From assembly GCF_001421505.1 (NCBI RefSeq), contig NZ_LMKL01000008.1:114880-178879 (forward strand): a stretch of DNA of 64,000 nucleotides. Direction: 5' to 3'. Below, one piece after another: positions 1 through 9,070 of this stretch; the first letter of the stretch is position 1; each line of letters opens with the position of its first letter. The stretch is from Sphingomonas sp. Leaf17. GTDB lineage: Bacteria; Pseudomonadota; Alphaproteobacteria; Sphingomonadales; Sphingomonadaceae. Below the pieces are notes generated by a model, which was given only the letters and a program-made list of their open reading frames with translations, did no database searches and was not told where the DNA came from. Position numbers and translations under genes: made by a program.

Positions 1-900
1 CTGGCCGTCGCGGGTGCCGTGCGTATCGGCGACGTCGTTGAGCTGGATCAGCGTGTTGTCGGTGCTCCACTGCCACAACCCGGCATTATACCCCGGCGCG
101 CGGCGCGCCGCCGATCGCACGACATTGTGCTCGACCAGCGCGCCGTCGGTCGCCCATGGCGTGATCCCGTCGCCGCTCATGTCCTCCAGGTAATTGTCGC
201 GGATCACCACGGCGATGCTGGGGAACCAGCGCGCACGGTTCAACTGGTCGCTCGACGCGACGATGCCGGACCGGTCGACATGGCGGATCAGGTTGCGTTC
301 GATCACCAGCCCCGCGAACCGGCTCGGCACCCGCGCGCCGACGGTTTCGAACACGATGCCGCCGGTGTCCTTGTGATCGTTCGATCCGTTGACGTCGTGG
401 ATGAACATCCGGTCGACGCGGATGTCGCGCAGCGTGCCGATGTCATGCGCCAGGATCGACACCCCGCGCCGCTTCGCGCCGCCCCCGCTTGCGCCTTGGT
501 TGGTCAGCTCCAGCCCCGACACCCGCACATGGCCGGCATTGACGATCGTCACCGCCGCGTCGGCAACCCCGCCTGCATCAATCCGTGGACGCGCGCCGCG
601 GCCATAGGGGCGATAGACGATCGGGTGCTGCGCGGTGCCCGACCGGGTAACGCGCAACGGTTCGGTCCAGCGCGATCCGGCGCGCAGCAGCACGACCGTC
701 CCCGGCGCGAGCGGGCGTGATCCGAGCGCGCGCAGCGTGCGCAGCGCGGTCGCGGGCGTGGCACCGTCGCGGCGATCGTCGCCACGCCGCGAATCGACAT
801 GCAGCACCGGCCCGGCCAGCGCCGGCAGCGGCGCGGCCAGCGCGAACAGCACGGGCAACAGCCATCCGATACGGGCAAGGCCGGTGTCCCACAGTCGCAT
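1..900 (-). CDS. Secreted right-handed beta-helix protein (partial, C-terminus beyond left edge)
   Basis: The minus-strand frame stays open from an ATG at 900 to the window edge, giving 300 codons without a stop. It begins with a signal peptide (hydrophobic stretch ending PLPALAG). It continues with the VDSRRGDD..DGATPATALRTLRAL opening seen in secreted parallel beta-helix proteins of the pectate-lyase / chondroitinase-B type. Later segments carry the repeated N-x-L/I-x-x-V pattern of such coils (for example VIRDNYLEDMSGDGI and ALVEHNVVRSA). Family knowledge suggests polysaccharide binding or cleavage outside the cytoplasm, but no catalytic residue can be assigned. It is divergent from a TonB-dependent receptor, an arrangement common in glycan-uptake loci of sphingomonads. 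Product class is well supported; enzymatic role is inference. Confidence 0.8.
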   Translation of the reverse strand, partial: MRLWDTGLARIGWLLPVLFALAAPLPALAGPVLHVDSRRGDDRRDGATPATALRTLRALGSRPLAPGTVVLLRAGSRWTEPLRVTRSGTAQHPIVYRPYGRGARPRIDAGGVADAAVTIVNAGHVRVSGLELTNQGASGGGAKRRGVSILAHDIGTLRDIRVDRMFIHDVNGSNDHKDTGGIVFETVGARVPSRFAGLVIERNLIRHVDRSGIVASSDQLNRARWFPSIAVVIRDNYLEDMSGDGITPWATDGALVEHNVVRSAARRAPGYNAGLWQWSTDNTLIQLNDVADTHGTRDGQ

Positions 901-1262
901 CGCACACCCTCCCCACGTTCTTTTTGTCTTACTAATGGTTTTCACCAAGGGCGTACAGCGCCGCGCGGTGCCTTGTGTGGGCGGATAGGCACCCGGATCG
1001 GGCGACATGCCACCAGTCCCGCCGCGTCCATCGGCGATGTCCTTGTGTATAATAAATATTTTTGCGCCTCGGGCCTCCGGCGCAGCGCGTGGCTACCATC
1101 TGAAATCAAACGATTTTTGTATACGGGATATGATTGTGCAGCGTCTTGGCCAGGCCGGCCACCGGCGACCGGGGCAATTGACGGCCGTCCGTGTTTTTAT
1201 CAGACAAATGAAATGCCAAGCACGCCCGAGCGATGCTGGCGCGAAAAACGGGGAGGATGACG
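901..1262. promoter_or_regulatory. Divergent intergenic region with AT-rich promoter-like core
   Basis: About 360 bases separate the divergent beta-helix and TonB receptor genes and hold no convincing gene. Positions 1040-1145 are clearly AT-richer than the surroundings. TATAAT lies at 1048-1053, an AAATC/GATTT inverted repeat at 1103-1116, and a GTATAC palindrome just after it. No good -35 hexamer is seen at the usual spacing from TATAAT, so the exact promoter is not assigned. Confidence 0.4.
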
Positions 1263-4200
1263 ATGCTGGAAGAGGCTTCCAAGGAGCGTAGCCGCGCGAC
1301 CGGACTGCACCGCGCCAGGCTGCGCCTGCTGGGCGGGGTCATGGCCGGCATCGGCATGGCCGCCCTGCCCGGCGTCGCCGCCGCGCAAACCGCGCCCGAT
1401 GCCGCTGCGCAACCGGCCGCCATCCCGCCGCAGGCCGAAATCCTGCCAGACGACACGCCCGCCGACGACATCGTCGTGACCGGCATCCGCGGCGCGATCA
1501 TCCAGGGGCTGGAGAGCAAGCGCCGGTCCGACGTGATCGTCGAATCGATCAAGTCCGAGGAAATCGGCAAGTTCCCCGACAAGAACCTCGCCGAGGCGCT
1601 TCAGCGCGTCCCCGGCCTGTCGATCGACCGCGACGGCGGCGAGGGCCGTTTCGTGTCGATCCGCGGTCTCGGGCCGGGGTTCAACACCGTGCTGCTCAAC
1701 GGCCGCCGCATCGCATCGGAAAACTACAACCGCTCGTTCAGCTTCGACACCATCTCGTCCGACCTGATCGGCGGCGTGAACGTCTACAAGACGCAGCAAT
1801 CCTATATCCGTGAAGGCGGCGTGGGCGGCACCGTCGATGTGCGTACCGCGCGCCCGCTCGACCGGCCCGGCACACATGGCGCGTTCCGCCTCGAAGGGCT
1901 GTATGAGGAGAACAGCGGCAAGCTGACCCCGAACGGTTCGGCGCTGTTCTCCACCACGTTTCTCGACAACCGCGTCGGCATCCTGATGTCGTTCGCGCGA
2001 CAGGAACGCCGCAACCGCACCTACACCACCGGCACGGGGTCGCTGCGCACCATCGGCGCGTTCACCGCATCGGATCCGGTCGCCTACCCCGCGCTGTTCG
2101 CCTATGACAATTTCGGCGTCAGTCCGGTGTACCGACCGCAGGAGTTCAACCGCAACCGCATCGACGAGCACCGCGTCCGCACCGGATACAGCGCGGCGGT
2201 GCAGCTTCGCCCGGTCGACGGGCTGGAGGTCAATCTCGATTACCTGCGTTCGGACTTCAACACCGACACGACGGTCAACAGCGTCAGCAACTGGCTGTAC
2301 GCGGTCAATCCACCCAAATCGGCGGCGGGCGCGGTCGCGGGCAACGGCGCGGGCTTCACCGGCTTTGCCGACTATATCCGTAACCAGAGCCGGACCGAGG
2401 TCGACGAAAACGGCGTCGTGGTGAAGATGGACACCAACCCCAATGCCGGGTCGCAGGCGTTCAACGTCGAGCTCAACCGGCGGCCGACGCGCACGCAGAT
2501 GGCCGGCGCCAACATCGCCTATGACATCGACGACAGCCTGCAACTGAAACTCGACGGGGCCTATTCGACCGCCAAACTGGACAATCCGGGGCTGAACCGG
2601 CGACGCAGCATGGAAATCGTCGGCGTCGGCAAATATTTCCTCGACGCCACCGGCGCGGTGCCGGCGATCACCGACATAGATCCCCGGCTCAACGCGTCCT
2701 ACGACAACGCATCGCTGGTGCAGGTCCGTCAACAGTACAACACCGGCGATCTGATCGACGCCAAGAACTATGAATTCAGCGGCGAACTGAACTGGAAGAT
2801 AAACCCCGACTTCAAGGTCCGGGTCGGCGCATTGCGCGAGACGGGCGAGAAATCGCTGGATCGCTATGCGACGGCCGATGCGCTGCAGCAGCAGGTATAC
2901 CAGAATTCGGGCTACACGTTCCGCTCGGCGGCCGAACTCCGCTCGGTCACCAACGGCATCCTGTCGCCCGATCCGTCGCTGTTCGGCCAGGCGGCGGGGG
3001 CGAACAACGATACGTTCCTCATCAACGTCGACGCCTATGACCGCTATATGGCCGACCCCGCGAACCTCGCGCGATTGCGACAGATCATCGCTGGCCGCGC
3101 CGATGCGACCCAGCGCCTCGCCGCGATCGACGCCTTCATCGCCAACGGATCGAGCTATGCCGCCGTGCGGACCGGCGCATCGTCGAGGGTGAAGGAGACG
3201 GTGACGTCGGCCTATTTCGACGCCGATGGCGATTTCCGGCTGTTCGGCATGGAATCGCACATCACGGCGGGCGTGCGCTATACCCGGACCGACATCACCG
3301 CGTCAGGGTTCAGCCGGGTGCTGACCGGCTTCCGCAAGCCGATTCCCGCCCCCAATGGCCCGCCGCCCGATCCGCTGGCGCTGGAGGGGATCTTTGCGGC
3401 CGCCGACGGCCCGGGCGGGCTGACCGAACTGGCGTTGCGCAGCAAGTACGAGAACTTCCTGCCGTCGATGAACCTGAAGGTTCTCGTCACCGACGACCTC
3501 GTCTTCCGCTTCGCCGCCTCGCAGACGCTGACCCGCCCCGAACTCGACGAAGTGGCACCGCGGTTCAACTTCGGCGCGCTGAGCGAGGTCGGCAGTTTCG
3601 CCTCGACCAACAACACCGACCTGCGCCCGCTGGTGTCGACCAATCTGGACGCCTCGCTCGAATGGTATCCGGCGGCGGCCACCAGCTTCGCGGTCGACCT
3701 GTACCAGAAACAGATCGACGGGCTGATCGTCAGCGGCACCACGTCGGGACTGACGGTGCCGACCGTGCCGGCGGGGCCGTTCAACAATTTCACCATCTCG
3801 CGCCCGGTCAATGGCGGTGACGTGCGGCTGCGCGGGGCGACCTTCTCGGTCACGCATTCCTTTGCGTTCGGGGCGGGTATCCAGGCGAATTATACCATGG
3901 TCGGCAGCAACCGGCCATTCGACCCGGACAGCTATGACGCGACCAAGACCACGCTGCCCGGCGTCAGCGATTCGTTCAACGTCATCGGCTTCTACGAACG
4001 CGGTCCCATCGCCGCCCGCGTCGCCTACAACCGGCGCGGCGGCTTCTTGCGCAATCCAAGCTTCTGCGGCGGCATCTACTGCTCCGAACAGGAACCGGTA
4101 TTCGCCAAATCATATGAACAGCTCGATGCCCGCCTCGGCTTCAACGTCCTGAAGAACGTGCAGGTCTATGCAGAAGGGATCAACCTGACCAAGTCCAGCC

Positions 4201-4289
4201 TCGCCCAGTCGGGACGCTACGACAATCTGTTCGTCAGCTTCGAGAACTTCGGCCGGCGCTTCACCTTCGGCGTCTCGGCACGCTTCTGA
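1263..4289 (+). CDS. TonB-dependent receptor, Caulobacter/Xanthomonas type
   Basis: A 1008-residue outer-membrane receptor for energised uptake of a large substrate. It has a long twin-arginine-poor leader ending VAAAQ, then the TonB-box-like DDIVVTG. The plug follows with the family sequence IGKFPDKNLAEALQRVPG and the SIRGLG..NTVLLNGR motif, then a barrel of about 800 residues ending in phenylalanine (SARF). In-frame ATGs exist at 1233, 1257 and 1263. The GGGGAGG ribosome site at 1250-1256 is properly spaced only for 1263, so that start was chosen. The divergent beta-helix gene suggests a carbohydrate ligand; this is inference. A hairpin follows the stop codon. Confidence 0.95.
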   Translation: MLEEASKERSRATGLHRARLRLLGGVMAGIGMAALPGVAAAQTAPDAAAQPAAIPPQAEILPDDTPADDIVVTGIRGAIIQGLESKRRSDVIVESIKSEEIGKFPDKNLAEALQRVPGLSIDRDGGEGRFVSIRGLGPGFNTVLLNGRRIASENYNRSFSFDTISSDLIGGVNVYKTQQSYIREGGVGGTVDVRTARPLDRPGTHGAFRLEGLYEENSGKLTPNGSALFSTTFLDNRVGILMSFARQERRNRTYTTGTGSLRTIGAFTASDPVAYPALFAYDNFGVSPVYRPQEFNRNRIDEHRVRTGYSAAVQLRPVDGLEVNLDYLRSDFNTDTTVNSVSNWLYAVNPPKSAAGAVAGNGAGFTGFADYIRNQSRTEVDENGVVVKMDTNPNAGSQAFNVELNRRPTRTQMAGANIAYDIDDSLQLKLDGAYSTAKLDNPGLNRRRSMEIVGVGKYFLDATGAVPAITDIDPRLNASYDNASLVQVRQQYNTGDLIDAKNYEFSGELNWKINPDFKVRVGALRETGEKSLDRYATADALQQQVYQNSGYTFRSAAELRSVTNGILSPDPSLFGQAAGANNDTFLINVDAYDRYMADPANLARLRQIIAGRADATQRLAAIDAFIANGSSYAAVRTGASSRVKETVTSAYFDADGDFRLFGMESHITAGVRYTRTDITASGFSRVLTGFRKPIPAPNGPPPDPLALEGIFAAADGPGGLTELALRSKYENFLPSMNLKVLVTDDLVFRFAASQTLTRPELDEVAPRFNFGALSEVGSFASTNNTDLRPLVSTNLDASLEWYPAAATSFAVDLYQKQIDGLIVSGTTSGLTVPTVPAGPFNNFTISRPVNGGDVRLRGATFSVTHSFAFGAGIQANYTMVGSNRPFDPDSYDATKTTLPGVSDSFNVIGFYERGPIAARVAYNRRGGFLRNPSFCGGIYCSEQEPVFAKSYEQLDARLGFNVLKNVQVYAEGINLTKSSLAQSGRYDNLFVSFENFGRRFTFGVSARF

Positions 4290-4296
4290 CGAACCA

Positions 4297-4330
4297 GCAG
4301 GGTCGGGCGGCTTCCACCACCCGGTCCTGC
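4297..4330 (+). terminator. Hairpin after the TonB receptor gene
   Basis: Arms GCAGGGTCGGG (4297-4307) and CCCGGTCCTGC (4320-4330) form an 11-bp stem with two G-U pairs, eight bases after the stop codon. There is no T-run after it, so it may slow or protect the transcript end rather than act as a full intrinsic terminator. The rest of 4331-4540 shows no gene. Confidence 0.4.
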
Positions 4331-4540
4331 CGCTCGATCCGGCCCGGCCGACCGGGCGGACAATGACGGACAACGACGCCCGCATGGTCGCGGACCATGC
4401 CGGTTGGCATGGATCGCGCGGCACAAATGACCCGGGCCTGGATCCGCCTCCCCGACGCCTGCATGACGAATATGGTATTTTCCGGTTTACGCCGCCCGCC
4501 CCAGCCGTCTAGGCAGGACTTTCAAAAGGGTGGCAAGGGT

Positions 4541-5512
4541 ATGATGCGGAAGGCTGATTTTCTTTCCGTGGGCGCATGCCTGCCGCTGTTGGCGGGGTGC
4601 AACCGGCACCAGTCGACGCTTGCACCGTTCGGGGAGGAGGCCGACACCGTCCGCACGATCGCGATCGTGCTCGTCGTCGGCGCGGTCATCATCGCCGCCG
4701 GTCTCGCCCTGCTCATGCGCCATGCGATACGCGCGCCCGAAGGCCGCCTGACGCACAGGGGCGGAATGAAGCTGGTCCTCTGGCTCGGCGGCATTGGTCC
4801 CTCGATTATTCTCTTCGCGCTGCTGCTCTACGCCCTGCCCGCGATGCGCCCGCGCGAGGTCGCCGGCAACGACCTGAGGATCGGTGTCGTTGGCGAACAG
4901 TTCTGGTGGCGCATCCGCTATGCGCCCCCCGGCGGGTCGGTGGTCGAAACCGCGAACGAACTGCGCCTGCCGGTCGGTCGCACGGTTGAACTGGCGCTGG
5001 ACAGCCCGGACGTCATCCACAGCTTCTGGGTGCCCGGGCTGGCCGGCAAGATGGACATGATGCCCGGCCGCACCAACCGCCTCGTCGTCCGCGCTACCAG
5101 GGCGGGCACCTATCGCGGCGTCTGTGCCGAATTCTGCGGACTTGGCCATGCGCTGATGGCGTTCGATGTGATCGCCATGGAGCCGGCCGCGTTCGAACGC
5201 TGGCTCGCGCAACAGCGTCAGCCAGTCGCCGTCACGTCCTCGCCGGGCGCGCGCGCATTCGCCAGCTATGGCTGCGGTGGGTGCCACACGGTGCGCGGCG
5301 TCGGTCCCGTCGCACGGATCGGCCCCGACCTGACGCATTTCGGGTCGCGCCCGACACTGGCCGCCGGCGTCCTGCCGATGACGCACGCGAACATCGCCGG
5401 CTTCATCCGCGATCCGGGCAAGACCAAGCCCGGCGTGCGGATGCCCGCCTTCCCGCAGATGTCGGCCGCTGAAGCCGACCAGATCGCCAGCTACCTTCAG
5501 GGGCTCAAATGA
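4541..5512 (+). CDS. coxB: Cytochrome c oxidase subunit II with fused cytochrome c domain
   Basis: A 323-residue lipoprotein subunit of a caa3-type oxidase, taking electrons through a heme c and the CuA centre. The leader ends in a lipobox (LLAGC). Two membrane segments follow (about 35-60 and 75-100), then the CuA domain with H160, C195, C199, H203 and M206 in the canonical C-x3-C-x3-H-x2-M arrangement. A C-terminal cytochrome c domain has C245-x2-C248-H249 and a late methionine in VRMPAF. An upstream in-frame start exists at 4397, but ATG 4541 follows a purine-rich ribosome site and begins the leader peptide. The stop overlaps the next start (ATGA), indicating translational coupling in a five-gene operon. 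Confidence 0.95.
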   Translation: MMRKADFLSVGACLPLLAGCNRHQSTLAPFGEEADTVRTIAIVLVVGAVIIAAGLALLMRHAIRAPEGRLTHRGGMKLVLWLGGIGPSIILFALLLYALPAMRPREVAGNDLRIGVVGEQFWWRIRYAPPGGSVVETANELRLPVGRTVELALDSPDVIHSFWVPGLAGKMDMMPGRTNRLVVRATRAGTYRGVCAEFCGLGHALMAFDVIAMEPAAFERWLAQQRQPVAVTSSPGARAFASYGCGGCHTVRGVGPVARIGPDLTHFGSRPTLAAGVLPMTHANIAGFIRDPGKTKPGVRMPAFPQMSAAEADQIASYLQGLK

Positions 5513-8055
5513 CCACCGAGAGCGCCCAGTACGTCGCCCCCGACCAGAACGATCCCGCCGTCCGCAAGGGCCAGGAGGATCGCTTGCGCGAAGTGTGGAA
5601 GGCCCCGACCGGCTGGTTCTTTCGCTGGACCGACGTCAACAACAACCGGATCGGCGTGTGGTACACGCTGACCGCGTTCGGCTTCATGCTGTTCGCCGGC
5701 GTCCTCGCGCTCATCATGCGGACGCAGCTGGCGGTGCCGAACAACGACCTCGTCACCGCGAACACCTTCAACCAGCTGTTCACGCTGCACGGCTCGATGA
5801 TGATGTTCCTGTTCGCCGTGCCGATGTTCGAGGCGGTGTCGATCATCCTGCTGCCCCAGCTGCTGGGTGCGCGCGACCTGCCGTTTCCGCGGCTGTCGTC
5901 GTTCGGCTACTGGTCGTTCCTGATCGGCGGCGTGTTCGTGTCGGGGTCGATCTTCTTCGACGCGGCCCCCGATGGCGGCTGGTTCATGTACCCGCCGCTG
6001 ACCACCCGGACCGATCTCAGCGGTCTCGGCGCGGATATCTGGATGCTGGGCCTCAGCTTCATCGAGGTGTCGTCGGTCGCCGCCGCGGTCGAACTGATCG
6101 TCGGCGTGCTGAAATGCCGCCCGCCCGGCATGCGGCTGAACCTGATGCCGCTGTACGCCTGGTACATCCTGGTCGTCGCGGTCATGATCCTGTTCGCATT
6201 CCCGCCGCTGATCGCCGGCGACGTGCTGTTCGAAATGGAACGGCTGCTGAACTGGCCGTTCTTCAACGCGGAGAAAGGTGGCGACCCGCTGCTGTGGCAG
6301 CACCTGTTCTGGATCTTCGGTCACCCGGAAGTCTACATCGTCTTCCTGCCGTCGATCGCGCTGTTCGCGATGCTGATCCCGACGTTCGCGCAGCGCCACC
6401 TGCTCGGTTATCCGTGGATCGTGCTGGCCGCCGTCGGCACCGCGTTCCTCAGCTTCGGGCTGTGGGTCCATCACATGTTCACGACCGGCCTGCCCAAGAT
6501 CAGCCTCGCCTTCTTTTCCGCCGCGTCCGAGGCGGTGGCCATCCCGACGGGCGTGCAGATCTTCGTGTTCATCGCGACGCTGTGGGCCGGCAACGTCAAG
6601 AAATCGACGCCACTGCTGTACGCGAGCGGAAGCCTCGCGGTGTTCGTGATCGGCGGCCTGACCGGCGTGATGGTCGCGGTCGCCCCGTTCGACTGGCAGG
6701 CGCACGACACCTATTTCATCGTCGCGCATCTGCATTATGTGCTGATCGGCGGCACGCTGCTGCCGCTGTTCGCCGGGCTGTATTATTACTGGCCGCTGAT
6801 TACGGGCAAGAAACTCAGCGACACGCTCGGGCGGATCGCGTTCTGGATCATGTTCGTCGGCATGAACCTGACCTTCTTCCCGATGCACCTGTCGGGCCTG
6901 CTCGGCATGCCGCGCCGCGTCTTCACCTATCCGGAGGAACTCGGGATCGGCGGACTGAACCTGGCCTCGACCGCCGGCTCGTACCTATTTGCGCTCGGCG
7001 TGCTGATCGTCTGTGTCGACCTGGCGCTGTCGCCGCGCCGTTCAAAGGCCCCGCGCAATCCCTGGAATGCCGGCACGCTCGAATGGCTGGCGCATCCCGA
7101 CGACGAGGATTGGGGCATCCGTTCGGTACCGCTGATCGAGAGCCGCTATCCGATCTGGGACCAGAAGAACTTCGTGCAGAAGGTCGACGAGGGCCGCTTC
7201 TTCCTGCCCGACGCGGAGGAGATGCGGCGCGAGTCGATCGTCACCACCGTGCTCGACGCGCGGCCGTTGCAGGTGATCCGCCTGGGCACGCCCAGCGTGA
7301 AGCCGATGATGACCGCCGTTGCACTCGCCGGCGTGTTCATCCTGACCACCTATCACCTCTATATCTGGTCGGCGGTCAGCGGCATCGCGACGCTCGCCTG
7401 CGTGCTGTGGTGGCTGTGGACCGGGACCGCCGAGATCCCTGAAAAGCCGACCAAGCATATCGGCCACGGCATCGAGGTGCCGCTCTACACCTCCGGGCCG
7501 GCGGCGCCGGGCTGGTGGGCGATGTTCATCACGATGATGGCGGACGCGACCGCGTTTTCAGGGCTGGTGTTCGGCTATTTCTTCTTCTGGACGATCCACA
7601 CCGATTTCCCGCCGAGCGGTGCAGGACTGGACGGGCCGGGCGTGGTCTGGCCGATGGTCGCACTGGCGCTGACCCTGACCGGCTGGGCCGCGACCGTGGG
7701 CGCACGCGAGGTTCATCGTCGCGGCAACGTAACCGCGGGCCGGGCGCTGCTGGTGGTCGGGATCGTCGCGACGCTGGCCAGCCTGTTCGCCGGGCTTGCC
7801 GGGCCTTGGGTATCGGGTCTCGATCCCGAGCTGCATGTATACCCGGCCATCGTCTGGACGCTGGTGATCTGGACCGCCGTCCACGCCGCGATCGGCGTCA
7901 TCATGCAGGCCTACACGCTCGCGCGCAGCTTCGCGGGCAAGATGACGCCGGTCTATGACGCGGACCTGCGCAACATCACCGTGTACCACCATTTCCTCGC
8001 GCTGACCGGCATCGTGACGTTCTGCACGATCGGCCTGTTCCCGGGGGTCGCATGA
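5509..8055 (+). CDS. ctaD: Cytochrome c oxidase subunit I-III fusion
   Basis: An 848-residue membrane protein. The first ~550 residues are subunit I (12 helices, heme a, heme a3-CuB); the last ~200 are a five-helix subunit III. All heme and copper ligands are visible: H in LFTLHGS, H272-P-E-V-Y276, the WVHHMF pair, and HDTYFIVAHLHY. The usual K-channel lysine in IPTGVKIF is glutamine here (Q350), and a glutamate (E341) sits nine residues earlier in the same helix. The D-channel entry aspartate (GARDLPFPR) is kept, but the following asparagine pair is replaced by serines. I-III fusions are known in caa3-type oxidases; the Q350 substitution is the notable feature. Confidence 0.95.
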   Translation: MTTESAQYVAPDQNDPAVRKGQEDRLREVWKAPTGWFFRWTDVNNNRIGVWYTLTAFGFMLFAGVLALIMRTQLAVPNNDLVTANTFNQLFTLHGSMMMFLFAVPMFEAVSIILLPQLLGARDLPFPRLSSFGYWSFLIGGVFVSGSIFFDAAPDGGWFMYPPLTTRTDLSGLGADIWMLGLSFIEVSSVAAAVELIVGVLKCRPPGMRLNLMPLYAWYILVVAVMILFAFPPLIAGDVLFEMERLLNWPFFNAEKGGDPLLWQHLFWIFGHPEVYIVFLPSIALFAMLIPTFAQRHLLGYPWIVLAAVGTAFLSFGLWVHHMFTTGLPKISLAFFSAASEAVAIPTGVQIFVFIATLWAGNVKKSTPLLYASGSLAVFVIGGLTGVMVAVAPFDWQAHDTYFIVAHLHYVLIGGTLLPLFAGLYYYWPLITGKKLSDTLGRIAFWIMFVGMNLTFFPMHLSGLLGMPRRVFTYPEELGIGGLNLASTAGSYLFALGVLIVCVDLALSPRRSKAPRNPWNAGTLEWLAHPDDEDWGIRSVPLIESRYPIWDQKNFVQKVDEGRFFLPDAEEMRRESIVTTVLDARPLQVIRLGTPSVKPMMTAVALAGVFILTTYHLYIWSAVSGIATLACVLWWLWTGTAEIPEKPTKHIGHGIEVPLYTSGPAAPGWWAMFITMMADATAFSGLVFGYFFFWTIHTDFPPSGAGLDGPGVVWPMVALALTLTGWAATVGAREVHRRGNVTAGRALLVVGIVATLASLFAGLAGPWVSGLDPELHVYPAIVWTLVIWTAVHAAIGVIMQAYTLARSFAGKMTPVYDADLRNITVYHHFLALTGIVTFCTIGLFPGVA

Positions 8056-8453
8056 CGCGCGAGCCGGAGGGACGACGGTTCGGCCACTGGGCGCGCGACC
8101 TGAAGGTGACGTTGTGGACGCTGATCGTCCCGCCGACGATCTGGGCCGCGCATTTCCTGTTCTGCTACCTCTGGGTGGCGGTGACCTGTGCGAAGCGGCC
8201 GGCAACGGCACTGAACGGCTTTCCGCTGGCGACGCTGATCGCGACGATCGTGGCGTTGCTCGGCATCGCCGCCGCCGGCTATGTCGCGCGCGTCCAGTCG
8301 CAGACACCCGGCGACCCGCCGCCGCACGAACAGGGCACCGCGATCGACCGGCTGCGCTTTCTGGCGCTGTCGACCCGGCTGCTGGCCGGGCTGAGCTTCG
8401 TCGCCGTTCTCTTCACCGCGCTGCCGGTCATCGTGTTCGGCGATTGTCGATGA
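8052..8453 (+). CDS. Small membrane protein of the oxidase operon
   Basis: A 133-residue protein with about three hydrophobic segments (near residues 18-45, 55-77 and 105-130). It overlaps the stop of the I-III subunit by four bases and the next start by four bases, so all three are probably translated together. Its position after the catalytic subunits matches small subunit-IV-like or accessory proteins of alphaproteobacterial cox operons. Sequence alone does not show which. No cofactor motif is visible. Confidence 0.85.
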   Translation: MTREPEGRRFGHWARDLKVTLWTLIVPPTIWAAHFLFCYLWVAVTCAKRPATALNGFPLATLIATIVALLGIAAAGYVARVQSQTPGDPPPHEQGTAIDRLRFLALSTRLLAGLSFVAVLFTALPVIVFGDCR

Positions 8454-9070
8454 GACGCGCCGCCCTCGCATCGGGCATCGCCCTGGTCCCGATCGGCTGG
8501 GCATTCGCCGCCGCGCCGCTCGGGATGGTCGGGCACATGGCGGGGCACATGATCGCGGTCGCGGTCGCCGCGCCGTTCCTCGCCTACGGCATCGCGGGCA
8601 CGCGCTGGGATCCGGCCGAGCGCTGGCCGACCGTCGTGACGCCGCTGGCGATGTCGCTGGTCGAGCTGGCCGTGGTATGGCTCTGGCACCTGCCGGCCCT
8701 CAGGCTGCGCGTCGACATGCAGGCACCGGCACTGCTGATCGAGCAGGCGAGCTTCCTCGCCGCCGGCGTCCTCCTGTGGAGCGCGGTGCTCGGCACGCGC
8801 ATTGGCGGCGCGAGCGACCGCCGCGCGTCGGGCATCGCCGCGCTGCTGCTGACGTCGATGCACATGACGCTGCTCGGCGCGCTGATCGGCCTTGCCCCGC
8901 GGCCGCTGTACGCGATGATGGCGATGCACCCGGCAATCCACGGTCTCGACGCGCTCGAGGACCAGCAACTCGGTAGCGTCGTCATGCTGATGGTCGGTGC
9001 CGCAAGCTATTTCATCGGCGGGCTGGCGATGCTCGGCGGACTCTTGAAGACACGGAGCGCGACCGCATGA
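8450..9070 (+). CDS. ctaG: CtaG-like caa3 oxidase assembly factor
   Basis: A 206-residue polytopic membrane protein with histidine-rich helices (HMAGHM near the start, LWHLPA, SMHMTLLG, HPAIHGLDALEDQQLGSVVM). These match the caa3-type CtaG family, which helps deliver copper or assemble the oxidase; it differs from the periplasmic Cox11-type CtaG. The frame is open further upstream, but ATG 8450 overlaps the preceding stop by ATGA and begins a signal-like hydrophobic segment, so it was chosen. It overlaps the triheme cytochrome gene by four bases. Confidence 0.85.
   Translation: MRRAALASGIALVPIGWAFAAAPLGMVGHMAGHMIAVAVAAPFLAYGIAGTRWDPAERWPTVVTPLAMSLVELAVVWLWHLPALRLRVDMQAPALLIEQASFLAAGVLLWSAVLGTRIGGASDRRASGIAALLLTSMHMTLLGALIGLAPRPLYAMMAMHPAIHGLDALEDQQLGSVVMLMVGAASYFIGGLAMLGGLLKTRSATA

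Noticed and set aside
1200..3260. Long minus-strand open frame (686 codons) across the TonB receptor
   Set aside because: It lies opposite a clear receptor gene in high-GC DNA and has Arg/Asp/Gly-rich, low-complexity sequence without domains.
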